Shown: positions 8,503-17,341 of the stretch, one piece after another | How positions within the stretch are numbered: the stretch's first letter is position 1 | Layout of the letters: every line of letters begins with the position of its first letter | Source of the DNA: JABDIY01 sp963803875 | Lineage (GTDB): Bacteria > Actinomycetota > Acidimicrobiia > Acidimicrobiales > SZUA-35 | NCBI GenBank assembly: GCA_963803875.1 | Contig: CAWDOA010000016.1 | Span: 310,001-374,000, forward strand | Reading direction: 5' to 3' | DNA: 64,000 bases | Program-made: the position numbers and the translations under genes | The notes under the pieces: model-generated | The model's database searches: none | What the model was told of the DNA's origin: nothing | The model's input: the letters and a program-made list of their open reading frames with translations, nothing else

Positions 8503-10278
8503 GTGGGACACCAGTCGCTGTATCGGCGGTATCGGTCGCAGACCTTTGCCGAAATCAAGGGTCAGCCGGTCGTCACCAATGCATTGCGGACCGCCGTCGC
8601 CGAAGGCCGTCACAGCCACGCCTACCTGTTCAGCGGACCTCGAGGCACGGGCAAGACCAGCACGGCCAGGGTGCTGGCCAAAGCACTGAACTGTGAGAAT
8701 CCAACCAACGGTGAGCCCGACGGCACGTGCTCGAGCTGCAAGGACATTGAATCGGGACGTTCATTCGATCTGCACGAGCTCGATGCAGCCAGCAACAACA
8801 AGGTCGACGACATCCGTGAGCTGATCAGTCGTGTGGCCCTGGGTTCGCCGGGCCGTACCAAGGTGTACATCCTCGACGAGGTCCACATGTTGTCCGCCGG
8901 CGCAGAAAACGCCCTGCTCAAGACACTCGAGGAGCCACCCGAGCACGTGGTGTTCGTCCTGGCAACAACCGAGCCGCAGAAGGTCGTACAAACGATCAAG
9001 AGCCGCACTCAGCACTTCCTCTTCCACCTGCTGCCCGCAGCCGAACTCGAGGCTCACCTGCGATGGGTTATCGCCGACGCCGATCTCGATGTCGACGACG
9101 ATGGGATTGCATGGGCGCTCAAGACGGGGGGAGGATCGGCCCGGGACACCCTGAGTGCCCTCGACCTGGTTGTTGCATCCGGTGGAGCGCCCGAGACGGC
9201 CACCACCGGGGCTGATCTGTGTCGGGCGATCGCTGATCGAGACCCAGCGGCCACGATTGCCGCCATGCAGAAAGGGCTGGAGGTCGGTTCCGAACCCAGG
9301 ATTATCGGCGAGGACCTGCTGGTCGAGTTGCGATCGGCGTTCCTCGCTTCCATGAAGGCACCACTTTCCCATCTCAACGATGCTGCCGCGGAACGGGCAA
9401 AGGAGCTGGCCAGAGCCCTCGGTCCGGCAACAATCACACGATCTTTGGAGAAGATCGGTGCTGCACTGGTAGAAGTCCGCCAGGCGCCCGACCCACGGGT
9501 TCCGATCGAGGTCGCTCTACTCCAACTGGCTCGAGCCGACGGTGACGATACGGCTGCCTTGCTACAGCGGATCGAGGTCCTGGAAGCGCAGGTCGCCTCC
9601 CTGCTCGCCGGCAATCCGCTCAATCCTGCGCCGACGCCATCACCGGTTGCGCCCTCCTCTCCATCACCGGCGGCCCCGGCCCGACGCGGGCCGACCTCTG
9701 CGGCTCGAGACGCCCTTACCGCCAGCGAGTCGAGCACTGCGTCGCGCCCGACGCCTCCTCGGCGAGGCCAACCGCCCACTTCAACAGCCGCTGCGCCCCC
9801 TGCCGATGACCCCCCGTCAGTGAGCGACGCGCCTCCCGAGGTGTACGGATCGTTCACGTTGGACGAAGTCATCGAACAGCTTCCGGGGGTTCTCGATGGT
9901 TTGGCTCAGAAAGTGCGGGCTCGCTTCCGTCAGGGCCGCCCTGTCGAAGCGGCTGACGGCATCGTGACCTTCGCCTATCCAAACCAACTTCCGGCGGATC
10001 GTGCGATCGACGTGAAGGGAGAACTCGAGCAAGCGATGAGCGCCCGGTTCAACTGCCCCGTTCGTGTGAGTGTGGTCGTTGATCCAGCAAAGAGCGGCGG
10101 ACCACCGCAGCGCCGGTCGTCCCGCCAGCCTTCCCCCACCCCTTCCGATTCGGAGGAAGACATTGGTCCGGTAAGCGAGCTCGAAGATGCCGACGACTCA
10201 TCCAACACGATGGTCGATCGCCTGACGGCGGCCTTTCCTGGCGCCAAACTCGTCGATCCGCCGTCGCCCCATACGTGA
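8503..10278 (+). CDS. dnaX: DNA polymerase III subunit gamma/tau
   Basis: DnaX is the ATPase of the clamp loader that places the beta clamp on primed DNA and links polymerase cores. The 591-residue protein has the conserved start (GHQSLYRRYRSQTFAEIKGQ), Walker A GPRGTGKTST, a cysteine-bearing zinc module ending CSSCKDIESG, the DEVH Walker B box (YILDEVHMLS) and the sensor motif SRTQHF. A Pro/Ala/Ser-rich linker (about 370-450) precedes a C-terminal tau-like region. It starts with GTG at 8503 and is followed at 20 bp by ybaB and then recR, the classic dnaX-ybaB-recR operon. Confidence 0.96.
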   Translation: MGHQSLYRRYRSQTFAEIKGQPVVTNALRTAVAEGRHSHAYLFSGPRGTGKTSTARVLAKALNCENPTNGEPDGTCSSCKDIESGRSFDLHELDAASNNKVDDIRELISRVALGSPGRTKVYILDEVHMLSAGAENALLKTLEEPPEHVVFVLATTEPQKVVQTIKSRTQHFLFHLLPAAELEAHLRWVIADADLDVDDDGIAWALKTGGGSARDTLSALDLVVASGGAPETATTGADLCRAIADRDPAATIAAMQKGLEVGSEPRIIGEDLLVELRSAFLASMKAPLSHLNDAAAERAKELARALGPATITRSLEKIGAALVEVRQAPDPRVPIEVALLQLARADGDDTAALLQRIEVLEAQVASLLAGNPLNPAPTPSPVAPSSPSPAAPARRGPTSAARDALTASESSTASRPTPPRRGQPPTSTAAAPPADDPPSVSDAPPEVYGSFTLDEVIEQLPGVLDGLAQKVRARFRQGRPVEAADGIVTFAYPNQLPADRAIDVKGELEQAMSARFNCPVRVSVVVDPAKSGGPPQRRSSRQPSPTPSDSEEDIGPVSELEDADDSSNTMVDRLTAAFPGAKLVDPPSPHT

Positions 10279-10297
10279 TCCCTGAAAGGCCTGTTTC

Positions 10298-10648
10298 ATG
10301 ACCGACAATCCGCTCGGAGGTTTCGACCTCAACTCACTGCTCGAAACCGCTCAGGCGATGCAGAGCCAACTCGCCGAGGCCCAAGAGGCCCAGGCCGCAG
10401 AGCTGCTCACCGGGTCCGCTGGCGGCGGCAAGGTCGAGATCGATGTGCTGGGAAGCGGAGAGTTCCAGGCGGTTCGCATCAACCCAGACGTGGTCGATCC
10501 CGATGACGTCGAAATGCTCAACGATCTTGTTCTGGCCGCTTTGCGCGACGCATCGAAACAGATCACCGATCTGCAGTCCGAAGCTCTGGGCGGGGTCACC
10601 GGGGGGATGGACCTCGGAGGTCTGGGTGGGATGCTCGGCAACGGATGA
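10298..10648 (+). CDS. ybaB: YbaB/EbfC family nucleoid-associated protein
   Basis: This 116-residue protein belongs to the YbaB/EbfC family of small dimeric DNA-binding proteins that sit between dnaX and recR in many bacteria. The N-terminal helix (LETAQAMQSQLAEAQEAQAA) and the following strand region (GGGKVEIDVLGSGEFQAVRI) match the family. The Gly/Met-rich tail (GGMDLGGLGGMLGNG) is also typical. Its stop overlaps the recR start (ATGA at 10645), so the two are translationally coupled. Confidence 0.93.
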   Translation: MTDNPLGGFDLNSLLETAQAMQSQLAEAQEAQAAELLTGSAGGGKVEIDVLGSGEFQAVRINPDVVDPDDVEMLNDLVLAALRDASKQITDLQSEALGGVTGGMDLGGLGGMLGNG

Positions 10649-11247
10649 GCTCCTACGCCCGCCCTCTCGAGGTGCTGATCGACGAACTAGGCCGGCTTCC
10701 TGGAATAGGCCCAAAGTCGGCCCAGCGCATCGCCTTCTACCTTCTCAATGTGGATCGCACCGACGTGCAACGGCTCTCCGATGCATTGATCGATGTCAAG
10801 GACAAGGTTTCGTTCTGCGAGCGCTGTTTCAATGTGGCGGAGGGACCCGAGTGTGAGATTTGTGCAGACCCCAGCCGTGATGATCACACACTTTGTGTGG
10901 TTGAAGAGCCAAAGGACATCGCCGCATTGGAGCGGACCGGTGCCTTCAAAGGCCGTTATCACGTGTTGATGGGGGCGATCAATCCTCTCGAAGGCATTGG
11001 ACCCGAGCAGCTGAAGGTCAAAGAGCTGGCTACTCGTATCGCTTCAGAGGACGTGGAGGAGATCATCATCTGTACCAACCCGAACCTCGAAGGAGAAACA
11101 ACCGCGGCCTACATCGCTCGAATGCTCAAGTCATTCGACATGATCAAACTCACCCGTCTCGCTAGCGGGCTTCCCGTCGGCGGGGATCTCGACTACGCCG
11201 ACGAACTCACCCTCGGCCGCGCCCTCGAAGGCCGCTCCGCCCTCTAA
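10645..11247 (+). CDS. recR: Recombination protein RecR
   Basis: RecR works with RecF and RecO to load RecA at gaps. The 200-residue length is standard. A helix-hairpin-helix region (LGRLPGIGPKSAQRIAFYLL) is followed by a four-cysteine zinc finger (Cys58, Cys61, Cys70, Cys73) and a TOPRIM domain starting LCVVEEPKDIAALERTG. The C-terminal motif GLPVGGDLDYADELTLGRAL is diagnostic. The start overlaps the ybaB stop by four bases. Confidence 0.97.
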   Translation: MSSYARPLEVLIDELGRLPGIGPKSAQRIAFYLLNVDRTDVQRLSDALIDVKDKVSFCERCFNVAEGPECEICADPSRDDHTLCVVEEPKDIAALERTGAFKGRYHVLMGAINPLEGIGPEQLKVKELATRIASEDVEEIIICTNPNLEGETTAAYIARMLKSFDMIKLTRLASGLPVGGDLDYADELTLGRALEGRSAL

Positions 11248-11351
11248 CCCCCCAAATTCCTGTGGACAGCCACACTGGTTGTGGCTATCACCGGGGCAGA
11301 AGCCTCTTTTGTGGCTATCAACCGGGATTTGGACTCGAAGGTGTCGACCGG

Positions 11352-11801
11352 TCAGCGAAGCTGTTGGAAGAAATCTGAGAGCAGCTCTGCACACTCGTCA
11401 GCTCTCACACCGTCGACGATGTCGAACGTGTGATTCAGCCGGGGGTCGCCGCCAATGTTCATGAGGCTCAGGCAGGCCCCCGCCTTCATGTCGGCTGCGC
11501 CGTACACCAGTGTCGCAATTCGGCTGTTCACCGCGGCCCCCGCACACATCGCGCACGGCTCGAGGGTGACGACAAGTGTGTGGCCATCGAGTCGCCATGA
11601 TCCTGTGGCGTTGGCTGCATCGCGGAGCGCAAGAATCTCCGCGTGAGCGGTGGGATCGCCGGTCAACTCCCGCTCATTGTGGCGAGCGGCGATTACCTCG
11701 TTGGTGGGAGTGAGGACGATCGCTCCGACCGGGACGTCGCCGTGATCGAGCGCTCGCCTCGCTTGCCTGAGTGCGATCAGCATGCCATCTTCGGATGTCA
11801 C
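11352..11801 (-). CDS. tadA: tRNA-specific adenosine deaminase
   Basis: TadA deaminates the wobble adenosine of tRNA-Arg(ACG) to inosine. The 149-residue protein has the zinc cytidine-deaminase-like signature His53-Ala-Glu55 (PTAHAEI) and Pro-Cys83-x-x-Cys86 (LEPCAMCAGA). MKAGACLSLMNIGGDPRLNH fits TadA better than cytosine or guanine deaminases. It is convergent with recR. The dnaX/recR/tadA/tRNA-Ser/ffs neighbourhood is common in actinobacteria. Confidence 0.9.
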   Translation of the reverse strand: MTSEDGMLIALRQARRALDHGDVPVGAIVLTPTNEVIAARHNERELTGDPTAHAEILALRDAANATGSWRLDGHTLVVTLEPCAMCAGAAVNSRIATLVYGAADMKAGACLSLMNIGGDPRLNHTFDIVDGVRADECAELLSDFFQQLR

Positions 11802-11813
11802 GCTCTGTGTCTA

Positions 11814-13311
11814 TCACCCAAACCTCGAAACGGCGAAGGGGGCCGCTCGAGGGCCCCCTTCGAAACAGATGTCAGACGTGCTCAAACCCTTGTCATGGGC
11901 CAGTCGTCTGTAGACACACGGTGTAGGCGGTGAAAGGACAACATCGTTTCTGCTGATGTTCTCGGCATTAATCAACCATGTCTGATCGTTCAGTGGCCTG
12001 TTCATGGTGACGATGAGGTCGCCGTCCTGGTCGTCACTGGTCCAGCCACCGCTAACGGCCAACTCGCCGTCACCATCACAGCTGAGCTCGGTCCTGGTTC
12101 GCTACTGCCTCCGAGCGAGAGTGACTTCGACCGGCTTCCTCGACCCGAGTTGCCAATGATCCCAGGAGGGCCAATCGGGCCTTGGGGTCCTGCTGGTCCG
12201 GTTTCACCTGTTGCACCGGTGGCACCGGTGGGTCCGGCTGGTCCTGTTGGTCCTGTTGGTCCTGTCGCCGGTTTCACCGGTGTGCTCCCGGTGGGTCCTG
12301 CTGGTCCTGTTGCCCCGGCTGGTCCTGTCGGTCCTGTTGCCCCGGTGTCGCCTGTTTCACCGGTGGCCCCGGTGGGTCCGGCTGCTCCTGTTGCCCCGGC
12401 TGGCTCCTGTTGGTCCTGTTGGTCCGGTGTCACCTGTTTCACCGGTGGCCCCGGTGTCCGGCTGGTCCTGTCGCCCTGGCGGTCCTGTTGGTCCTGTGGT
12501 CTGCCCTGTTCACCCTGTGGTCCGGCTGGTCCTGTGTCTCGGCTCCTGCTGGTCCTGTGGTCCGGGTCCCTGTTTCACCTGTGGCTCCGGCTGGGCCTTG
12601 GTCGCCTTGCGGTCCGGCTGGTGGTCCTCTGTGTCGCCCTGCGGTCCGGCTGGGCCTTGTGTCGCCCTGCGGGCCGGCTGGGCCTTGGTCGCCCTGCGGT
12701 CCGGCTGGTCCCTCGGGACCGGTTGCTCCGTCCCGACCTGGTTGTCCGGGTACACCGGGTAGGCCATCCCGGCCGGGCGCACCAGGAGCTCCATCGAGGC
12801 CGTCAGCACCCTGTGGTCCGGCGGGCCCCTGGGGGCCTTGTGGTCCGGTGTCTCCCTTTTCGCCCTTAGGGCCGGCGGGGCCCTCCACGACCACAGGCGG
12901 CTCGGGTTCGCACAACGTGAAGACTGTCGTGCGGCGAAGGTCCGAGATCTGGCCATTGCGCTGCGAGCGGACGGTCACTTGGTAGAGCTGGCACGAGTCG
13001 AGCCCTGTGACTGGAATAGAGTGCAGTTTCTTGCACTGACTTCCTGAGTCGCGTGACACGAACGTGCCACCTGGCAGTGCGTGTATTTCGAAGAGGTACC
13101 CGGCGCACTCGAATTTCTCGGTGTCTACGTTGACTGTGAAGCCGCTGTCGGTGACATCGGTGGTGTAGGGGATCGGCGCCGGGAGACCGTACTCGGCCTC
13201 GACTACTCCGGTTCCAACCGCGGACACCAGCGCCGTGGCCCCAAGCAGGGTTCCGATCTTGCGGATCAAGTGTCTGGGCGATCGGCGTCTCTGGGTGACT
13301 GATTCCATCAT
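11814..13311 (-). pseudogene. Secreted collagen-like (Gly-X-Y) protein with disrupted reading frame
   Basis: The start ATG at 13311 follows GGAAGGA. The N-terminus has basic residues (RRRSPRHLIRK), a hydrophobic segment (IGTLLGATALVSAVGTGVV) and a likely signal cleavage near EAEYG. A small beta-type domain with paired cysteines follows, then a Gly-X-Y collagen-like region. In one frame the collagen reading is lost after about 200 residues, but other frames resume Gly-X-Y (GPTGPAGATGPAGPTGS). Near 12140 the frame changes again, and an in-frame TAG sits at 12102-12104. The final piece (CDGDGELAVSGGWTSDD through NDQTWLINAENI) resembles the C-terminal domain often found after bacterial collagen repeats. 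The fragments all read as protein, so indel errors in repetitive GC-rich DNA are as likely as a true pseudogene. Confidence 0.75.
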
Positions 13312-13676
13312 GGTTCCTTCCACGTCTGGGTAGCTCACCGAGTGATCACAGTGAGTGAAGGGTGAGGTACGCAACGTATTCCTGGTGTGGCGAGAGGGCC
13401 ACTGGAAGAAGCAATCTGTCACAGAGGATGCCGATGTCCCCACTATTAGTGGGCATTTCTCACCTCACGTATTCCACGGGGTGACCCTCGCACGTGTCCG
13501 CCCTGCTCAGGATCTGAGTCAGCAGTCATTGATCTGTAACAACGTGACAAACGACAGAGCCTTTTCTCCATCTGGAGCTCTGGTCTGTGAGAGAACGCTG
13601 AGAACTTCACCCACGAGAATCGAAGCATTCCAACGCAAAGACCGAAACAATCGCCTCGGAGGGTCGGCCAAACGTC
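13312..13676. other. 365-bp intergenic region upstream of the collagen-like gene
   Basis: I see no convincing gene. The stretch should hold the promoter of the collagen-like gene and the downstream region of tRNA-Ser(GGA). A short hairpin CCCAC-TATTA-GTGGG lies near 13440-13455. The sequence ACGTATTCC occurs twice, near 13373 and 13466, and GGGTGAGGT and ACCTCAC are in opposite orientation beside them. These could be operator half-sites, but nothing decides that. Confidence 0.35.
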
Positions 13677-13764
13677 TGGCGGAGGCGGTGGGATTCGAAC
13701 CCACGGTGGGTTGCCCCACACACGCTTTCCAAGCGTGCCGATTCGGCCGCTCTCGCACGCCTCC
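13677..13764 (-). tRNA. tRNA-Ser (anticodon GGA)
   Basis: Read on the minus strand, the acceptor stem GGAGGCG pairs with CGCCTCC, followed by discriminator G and an encoded CCA (13679-13677). The anticodon arm CGCTTGGAAAGCG presents GGA. A long variable arm (TGTGGGGCAACCCAC region) and the T arm GTGGG-TTCGAAT-CCCAC are present, as expected for serine tRNA. It reads UCC/UCU. It is divergent from the SRP RNA gene 90 bp away. Confidence 0.96.
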
Positions 13765-13856
13765 ATCAACGTCGACCCTGAGGTTGTCAGGGCGTCTGAG
13801 GCGTCTACGATACAGGTTCGAGCAATTGCTCGTTGCAGGACGCTGTTCCTGCTTCG

Positions 13857-13970
13857 AGAGGTGGTGGTCGGACCCTGTGCGACCGGAGCCCGTGAACCGA
13901 GTCAGGACCGGAAGGTAGCAGCTCTCAGCGGAAACTCTGGTGCGCCGCAGATCGTCTGGCCACCACCTCT
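13857..13970 (+). ncRNA. ffs: Signal recognition particle RNA (small bacterial 4.5S type)
   Basis: The conserved SRP domain IV motif GTCAGGACCGGAAGGTAGCA (13901-13920), with its GGAA tetraloop, is followed by the matching 3' strand. The outer ends AGAGGTGGTGG (13857-13867) and CCACCACCTCT (13960-13970) pair perfectly over 11 bp, giving a closed hairpin of about 114 nt. This RNA binds Ffh and targets nascent membrane proteins. A TGAGGTTTTGG segment follows the 3' end. The adjacent tRNA-Ser supports the call, since ffs is often found beside tRNA-Ser in actinobacteria. Confidence 0.93.
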
Positions 13971-13990
13971 TGAGGTTTTGGGCAGGTTAC

Positions 13991-14401
13991 CTAGCGAACG
14001 CTTTCATATCGGAAGGCGCCGTAGTACTCCTGATCGAACCAGGCCGTCTCGATCAGCGCTACGTGTTCGTAGTAGCAGGCGTCCATCATGGGAACGAGTA
14101 CCGCCTCGTTCGTGCCCGGCAGGGGACGGGCACCTCCACCGAATTCGATCCCGTCCTCCCTCCAATGGAACGGATCATCGACGACCACTCCTTCGATGCG
14201 GCCCATGCAGTCCAGCGAAGCGGTTACCGCTTGTTCGACCTCGGCCCGTGTGATGAGCCCGTCATCCAGCGCCGATTGCTGGGCGGCCGGGACCACGCCT
14301 TGATATTCGGACTCGAGCAAAAAGCCGAAGGACTCCACATGTTCAGGCGGTGCACATGCGCTCGAGAGCACACAGATCAGAAGAACTGGCAGTGCTCTCA
14401 T
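13991..14401 (-). CDS. Putative lipoprotein of unknown function
   Basis: This 136-residue protein starts MRALPVLLICVLSSACAPP, a short lipoprotein signal with lipobox LSSAC, so it is probably lipid-anchored outside the membrane. The mature part contains QQSALDDGLITRAEVEQAV and SLDCMGRIEGV; a second cysteine (MMDACYYEH) could form a disulfide with the first. I do not recognise a family. It is convergent with ffs and stands alone. Confidence 0.7.
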   Translation of the reverse strand: MRALPVLLICVLSSACAPPEHVESFGFLLESEYQGVVPAAQQSALDDGLITRAEVEQAVTASLDCMGRIEGVVVDDPFHWREDGIEFGGGARPLPGTNEAVLVPMMDACYYEHVALIETAWFDQEYYGAFRYESVR

Positions 14402-14505
14402 GCGACGACGGTATGGCCCGGCAACGCCATGAAATAGTGCCGAAAGTACCTTTGGAGGACCGGTTGGACCCGGTTCTCGCCGCCCGGGTGCCGTCAGCGG
14501 TAGCG

Positions 14506-15114
14506 CTACGCGGGGCGGATTTCCTCGAACAGGTCAGTTGCGTGGCTGTACTGGTTGCCGACGTGACGACCGATGGCATGCAGTGCAGCCTGGTCGATTC
14601 GGGTTCCGTCCAACAGCGATTCGTCGATGTGGAATTCGACAGCTTCGCCGATGACGAGAGCGTTTCCCTGGTCTGGGTGGCCGATGTCCAGGATGTCGGT
14701 CACCACACATTCGATGTTGGCCTTGCACTCGGCCACCATCGGTGGGCGAATCGATTTCGAGGGAACGGGGGTGACCCCGACCATTTCGAACTCGTCAACC
14801 CCCGCATCGAAGCTGGCAGCGCTGGCGTTCATTGCCTCAACAACCTCAACGGTCACGATGTTGAGCGTGAACTCGCCCACCTCGCGCACGTTGTCGAGCG
14901 TGTCCTTCCGACCGCCCCGTCCAGCGGAGAACACGAACATCGGTGGGTTCCCGCTCACGGCGTTGAAGAACGAGTACGGGGCCAGGTTGGGAATCCCTGC
15001 CGCACTGAGACTTCCGATCCATCCGATCGGACGGGGAACGATCAGGCCCGTAGTGAGCTTGTACGGGTCGGCTCCGCTCAAATCGGAAACGGACAGGTTC
15101 TTCTTCGTTGGCAC
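14506..15114 (-). CDS. Flavin reductase-like domain protein
   Basis: This protein of about 202 residues has the FMN-binding split-barrel flavin reductase fold: GLIVPRPIGWIGSLSAAG and LAPYSFFNAVSGNPPMFVFS are characteristic of the family (DIM6/NTAB-like). Such proteins bind FMN and often supply reduced flavin or act as flavoprotein oxidoreductases. The partner is not evident here. I chose the GTG at 15114 because the family motif starts about 15 residues after it; the frame is open further upstream to 15357 but reads as low-complexity shadow. No clear ribosome-binding site is visible. It lies 150 bp downstream of the ABC exporter, possibly with its own promoter. Confidence 0.82.
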   Translation of the reverse strand: MPTKKNLSVSDLSGADPYKLTTGLIVPRPIGWIGSLSAAGIPNLAPYSFFNAVSGNPPMFVFSAGRGGRKDTLDNVREVGEFTLNIVTVEVVEAMNASAASFDAGVDEFEMVGVTPVPSKSIRPPMVAECKANIECVVTDILDIGHPDQGNALVIGEAVEFHIDESLLDGTRIDQAALHAIGRHVGNQYSHATDLFEEIRPA

Positions 15115-15262
15115 GTGGTCAACGTACTGGCCCGCACCGCGAGCGTCCGTATCTGGCGATGGACGTGCCCGCTGCACGGGAACGTCGATCGCCAGTTTGG
15201 AGACCCATCGAACCGGCGACCGTTGCGCCCGCCCCACGGGCGTTGCGCCCGCCAGTTGGCAC

Positions 15263-17128
15263 CTATGCCGGCTCGAGATCCCCTCGCACCAGGGTGGTGT
15301 AGAGCTCGCTGTACAGACCGCCGTTGGCCATGAGGGCGTCGTGGGTGCCCTGCTCAACGAGACGACCCCCGTCGAGTACCAGGATCAGGTCGGCGTCAGT
15401 GATGGTGGACAGACGGTGTGCGATCACGAGGGCGGTCCGACCTTCCAGAGCCTGCGCCAATGCCTGCTGAACCAGCGCTTCGTTCTCTGAATCGAGCGAG
15501 CTTGTGGCCTCGTCCAGGATCACGATCGCCGGGTCTTTCAGTAGCATTCGTGCGATGGACAGGCGCTGCTTTTCTCCGCCGGACATGCGGTAACCCCGTT
15601 CGCCGACCATCGTGTCGAGACCACCGGGCAGCTTCTCGATCGTGTCCCAGATTTGGGCCGCTCGACAGACTCGCTCGAGATCGGCTTCGGTGGCATCGGG
15701 GTTTGCGTAGCGCAGATTGTCGCGAATGGACTCGTGGAAGAGGTGAGGATCTTGAACCACGACGCCGATGTTTCGCCGCAGCGACTCCTGGGTGACGTCG
15801 CGAATGTCGTAATCGTCGATGAAGACCGCACCGCCTGTGACATCGTAGAGACGAGGAACCAGGTTGGTGATCGTTGTCTTGCCTGCACCTGACGGACCAA
15901 CCAGAGCGACCAGCTGTCCCGGCCGGATTGACACGGCGAGGTTTTTGATGACCGCCGGGCTGTCGGCATCGGACACTACCGAGCTCTGCGTCTCCAGGCT
16001 GGGAATGATGGTTTCGGTGCTGTCGGGATAACGGAATGTCACGTTGTCGAAGGTGATCCGCCCTTCGGGCCGGACGAGCTCGACCGCTCCCGGTCGGTCT
16101 ACGAGGGGACTGGGGGCGTCGAGAACCTCGAACACTCGGTCGAAGCTCACGAGGGCAGTGAGAACATCGATACGAGCGTTGGTCAGTCCGGTCAGCGGTT
16201 GGTAGATCCGGCCCACCAGAAGCCCCATGGTCACCAGATCACCGGCGTCGATGGATTCCTGAATCGCAAAATAGCCGCCAAGCCCGTACACCAGCGCCGT
16301 ACCCATCGCTCCCAGCAGGCTGAGCATGATCATGAAGCTGCGAGTGAACAGCGCGGACCGAATACCTATGTCGCGCACCGACGCAGCACGTGCACTGAAC
16401 ATCTCAGTCTCGGAATCCTGTCGGCCGAAAAGCTTCACCAGCAGGGCCCCGCTCACGTTGAACCGTTCGGTCATAGTGCTGTTCATCTGGGCGTTGTATT
16501 CCATGCCCTCACGGGTGAGGTTCTGCTGGATCTGCCCGATCTTTCGGTACGGCGCCACGAACAGTGGTGTGATGATCAGTGCGAGAAGCGTCAGTCGCCA
16601 TTCGATCACCAGCATGGCCACCAGGGTGGTCATCAGCACGATGACATTGCTGACCACCGTGCCCAGCGTGGCAGTGAGCGCTCGTTGGGCACCGATGACA
16701 TCGTTGTTGAGCCGGTTTGTGAGGGTTCCGGTTTGGGTGCGGGTGAAGAAGGCCAGGGGGAGGCGCTGCACATGGTCGAACAGTTGGGTGCGGAGGTCGA
16801 AGATGACCCCTTCACCGATTTGTGAGGACCAGTAACGTTCGAACAGGCCCACGACTCCTGATGCCAGCGCCGCCATGACGATCAAGAAGGCGAACCATGC
16901 GAGGAGCCCTTCATCCTTGTTGGGGATGACGTCGTCGATGATTCGACCGAACAACAGCGGCGGCAGCAAGCCCAGTAACGCCTGGGCGATGACGGTGAGC
17001 AGAAAGCCGACCACCATCCCCCGATAGGGTTTGGCGAATCGCCACACCCGGGCCGCCGACTCGCGGTCCAGCTGGGCGCCCTTCATCGATTCTCTGTCTC
17101 GCGGCCAGAGCGAATGCATCATCATCAT
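15263..17128 (-). CDS. ABC transporter, fused membrane and ATP-binding domains (MsbA/MDR type)
   Basis: This 621-residue half-transporter has six predicted membrane segments (about 35-330) followed by an ABC ATPase domain. Walker A is GPSGAGKTT, the signature is MSGGEKQR, Walker B is AIVILDEATSSLD and the switch histidine is in VIAHRLSTI. It should work as a homodimer exporting lipids, drugs or peptides; substrate cannot be told from sequence. A short insert between the domains (about 375-390) is variable in this family. The first residues (MMMMHS) leave the exact start open among four ATGs. It precedes the flavin reductase-like gene on the same strand. Confidence 0.92.
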   Translation of the reverse strand: MMMMHSLWPRDRESMKGAQLDRESAARVWRFAKPYRGMVVGFLLTVIAQALLGLLPPLLFGRIIDDVIPNKDEGLLAWFAFLIVMAALASGVVGLFERYWSSQIGEGVIFDLRTQLFDHVQRLPLAFFTRTQTGTLTNRLNNDVIGAQRALTATLGTVVSNVIVLMTTLVAMLVIEWRLTLLALIITPLFVAPYRKIGQIQQNLTREGMEYNAQMNSTMTERFNVSGALLVKLFGRQDSETEMFSARAASVRDIGIRSALFTRSFMIMLSLLGAMGTALVYGLGGYFAIQESIDAGDLVTMGLLVGRIYQPLTGLTNARIDVLTALVSFDRVFEVLDAPSPLVDRPGAVELVRPEGRITFDNVTFRYPDSTETIIPSLETQSSVVSDADSPAVIKNLAVSIRPGQLVALVGPSGAGKTTITNLVPRLYDVTGGAVFIDDYDIRDVTQESLRRNIGVVVQDPHLFHESIRDNLRYANPDATEADLERVCRAAQIWDTIEKLPGGLDTMVGERGYRMSGGEKQRLSIARMLLKDPAIVILDEATSSLDSENEALVQQALAQALEGRTALVIAHRLSTITDADLILVLDGGRLVEQGTHDALMANGGLYSELYTTLVRGDLEPA

Positions 17129-17251
17129 GGTCTGATCAGTCTACCGAGGCGGCGCCGGACGTAATTGTGTAATCAACCACAGCCCACCCTGAGGCCTGCG
17201 TGAGGTCTGATCCGGGCGGACCGGGGGAGTTGGGCTGCTACGATCACCGGC

Positions 17252-17341
17252 GGAAGGTTGCCAGAGCGGACGAATGGGACGGCCTCGAAAGTCGTTGTGG
17301 CGCTTGCGTCACCATGGGTTCGAATCCCATACCTTCCGCCA
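17252..17341 (+). tRNA. tRNA-Ser (anticodon CGA)
   Basis: Acceptor stem GGAAGGT pairs with ACCTTCC (17331-17337), with discriminator G and encoded CCA. The anticodon arm ACGGC-CTCGAAA-GTCGT presents CGA. The long variable arm GTGGCG-CTTG-CGTCAC and T arm ATGGG-TTCGAAT-CCCAT are typical of serine tRNA. It reads UCG. The 3' part is re-copied three times immediately downstream (see the 112-bp repeat). Confidence 0.95.

Noticed and set aside
11281..11327. A 10-bp direct repeat (GTGGCTATCA, spacing 30) between recR and tadA.
   Set aside because: Too short and only two copies; no associated gene or dyad.
12150..12985. Long plus-strand open frames rich in Gly, Pro, Val and Cys.
   Set aside because: They are antisense readings of the collagen-like Gly-X-Y repeats on the minus strand.
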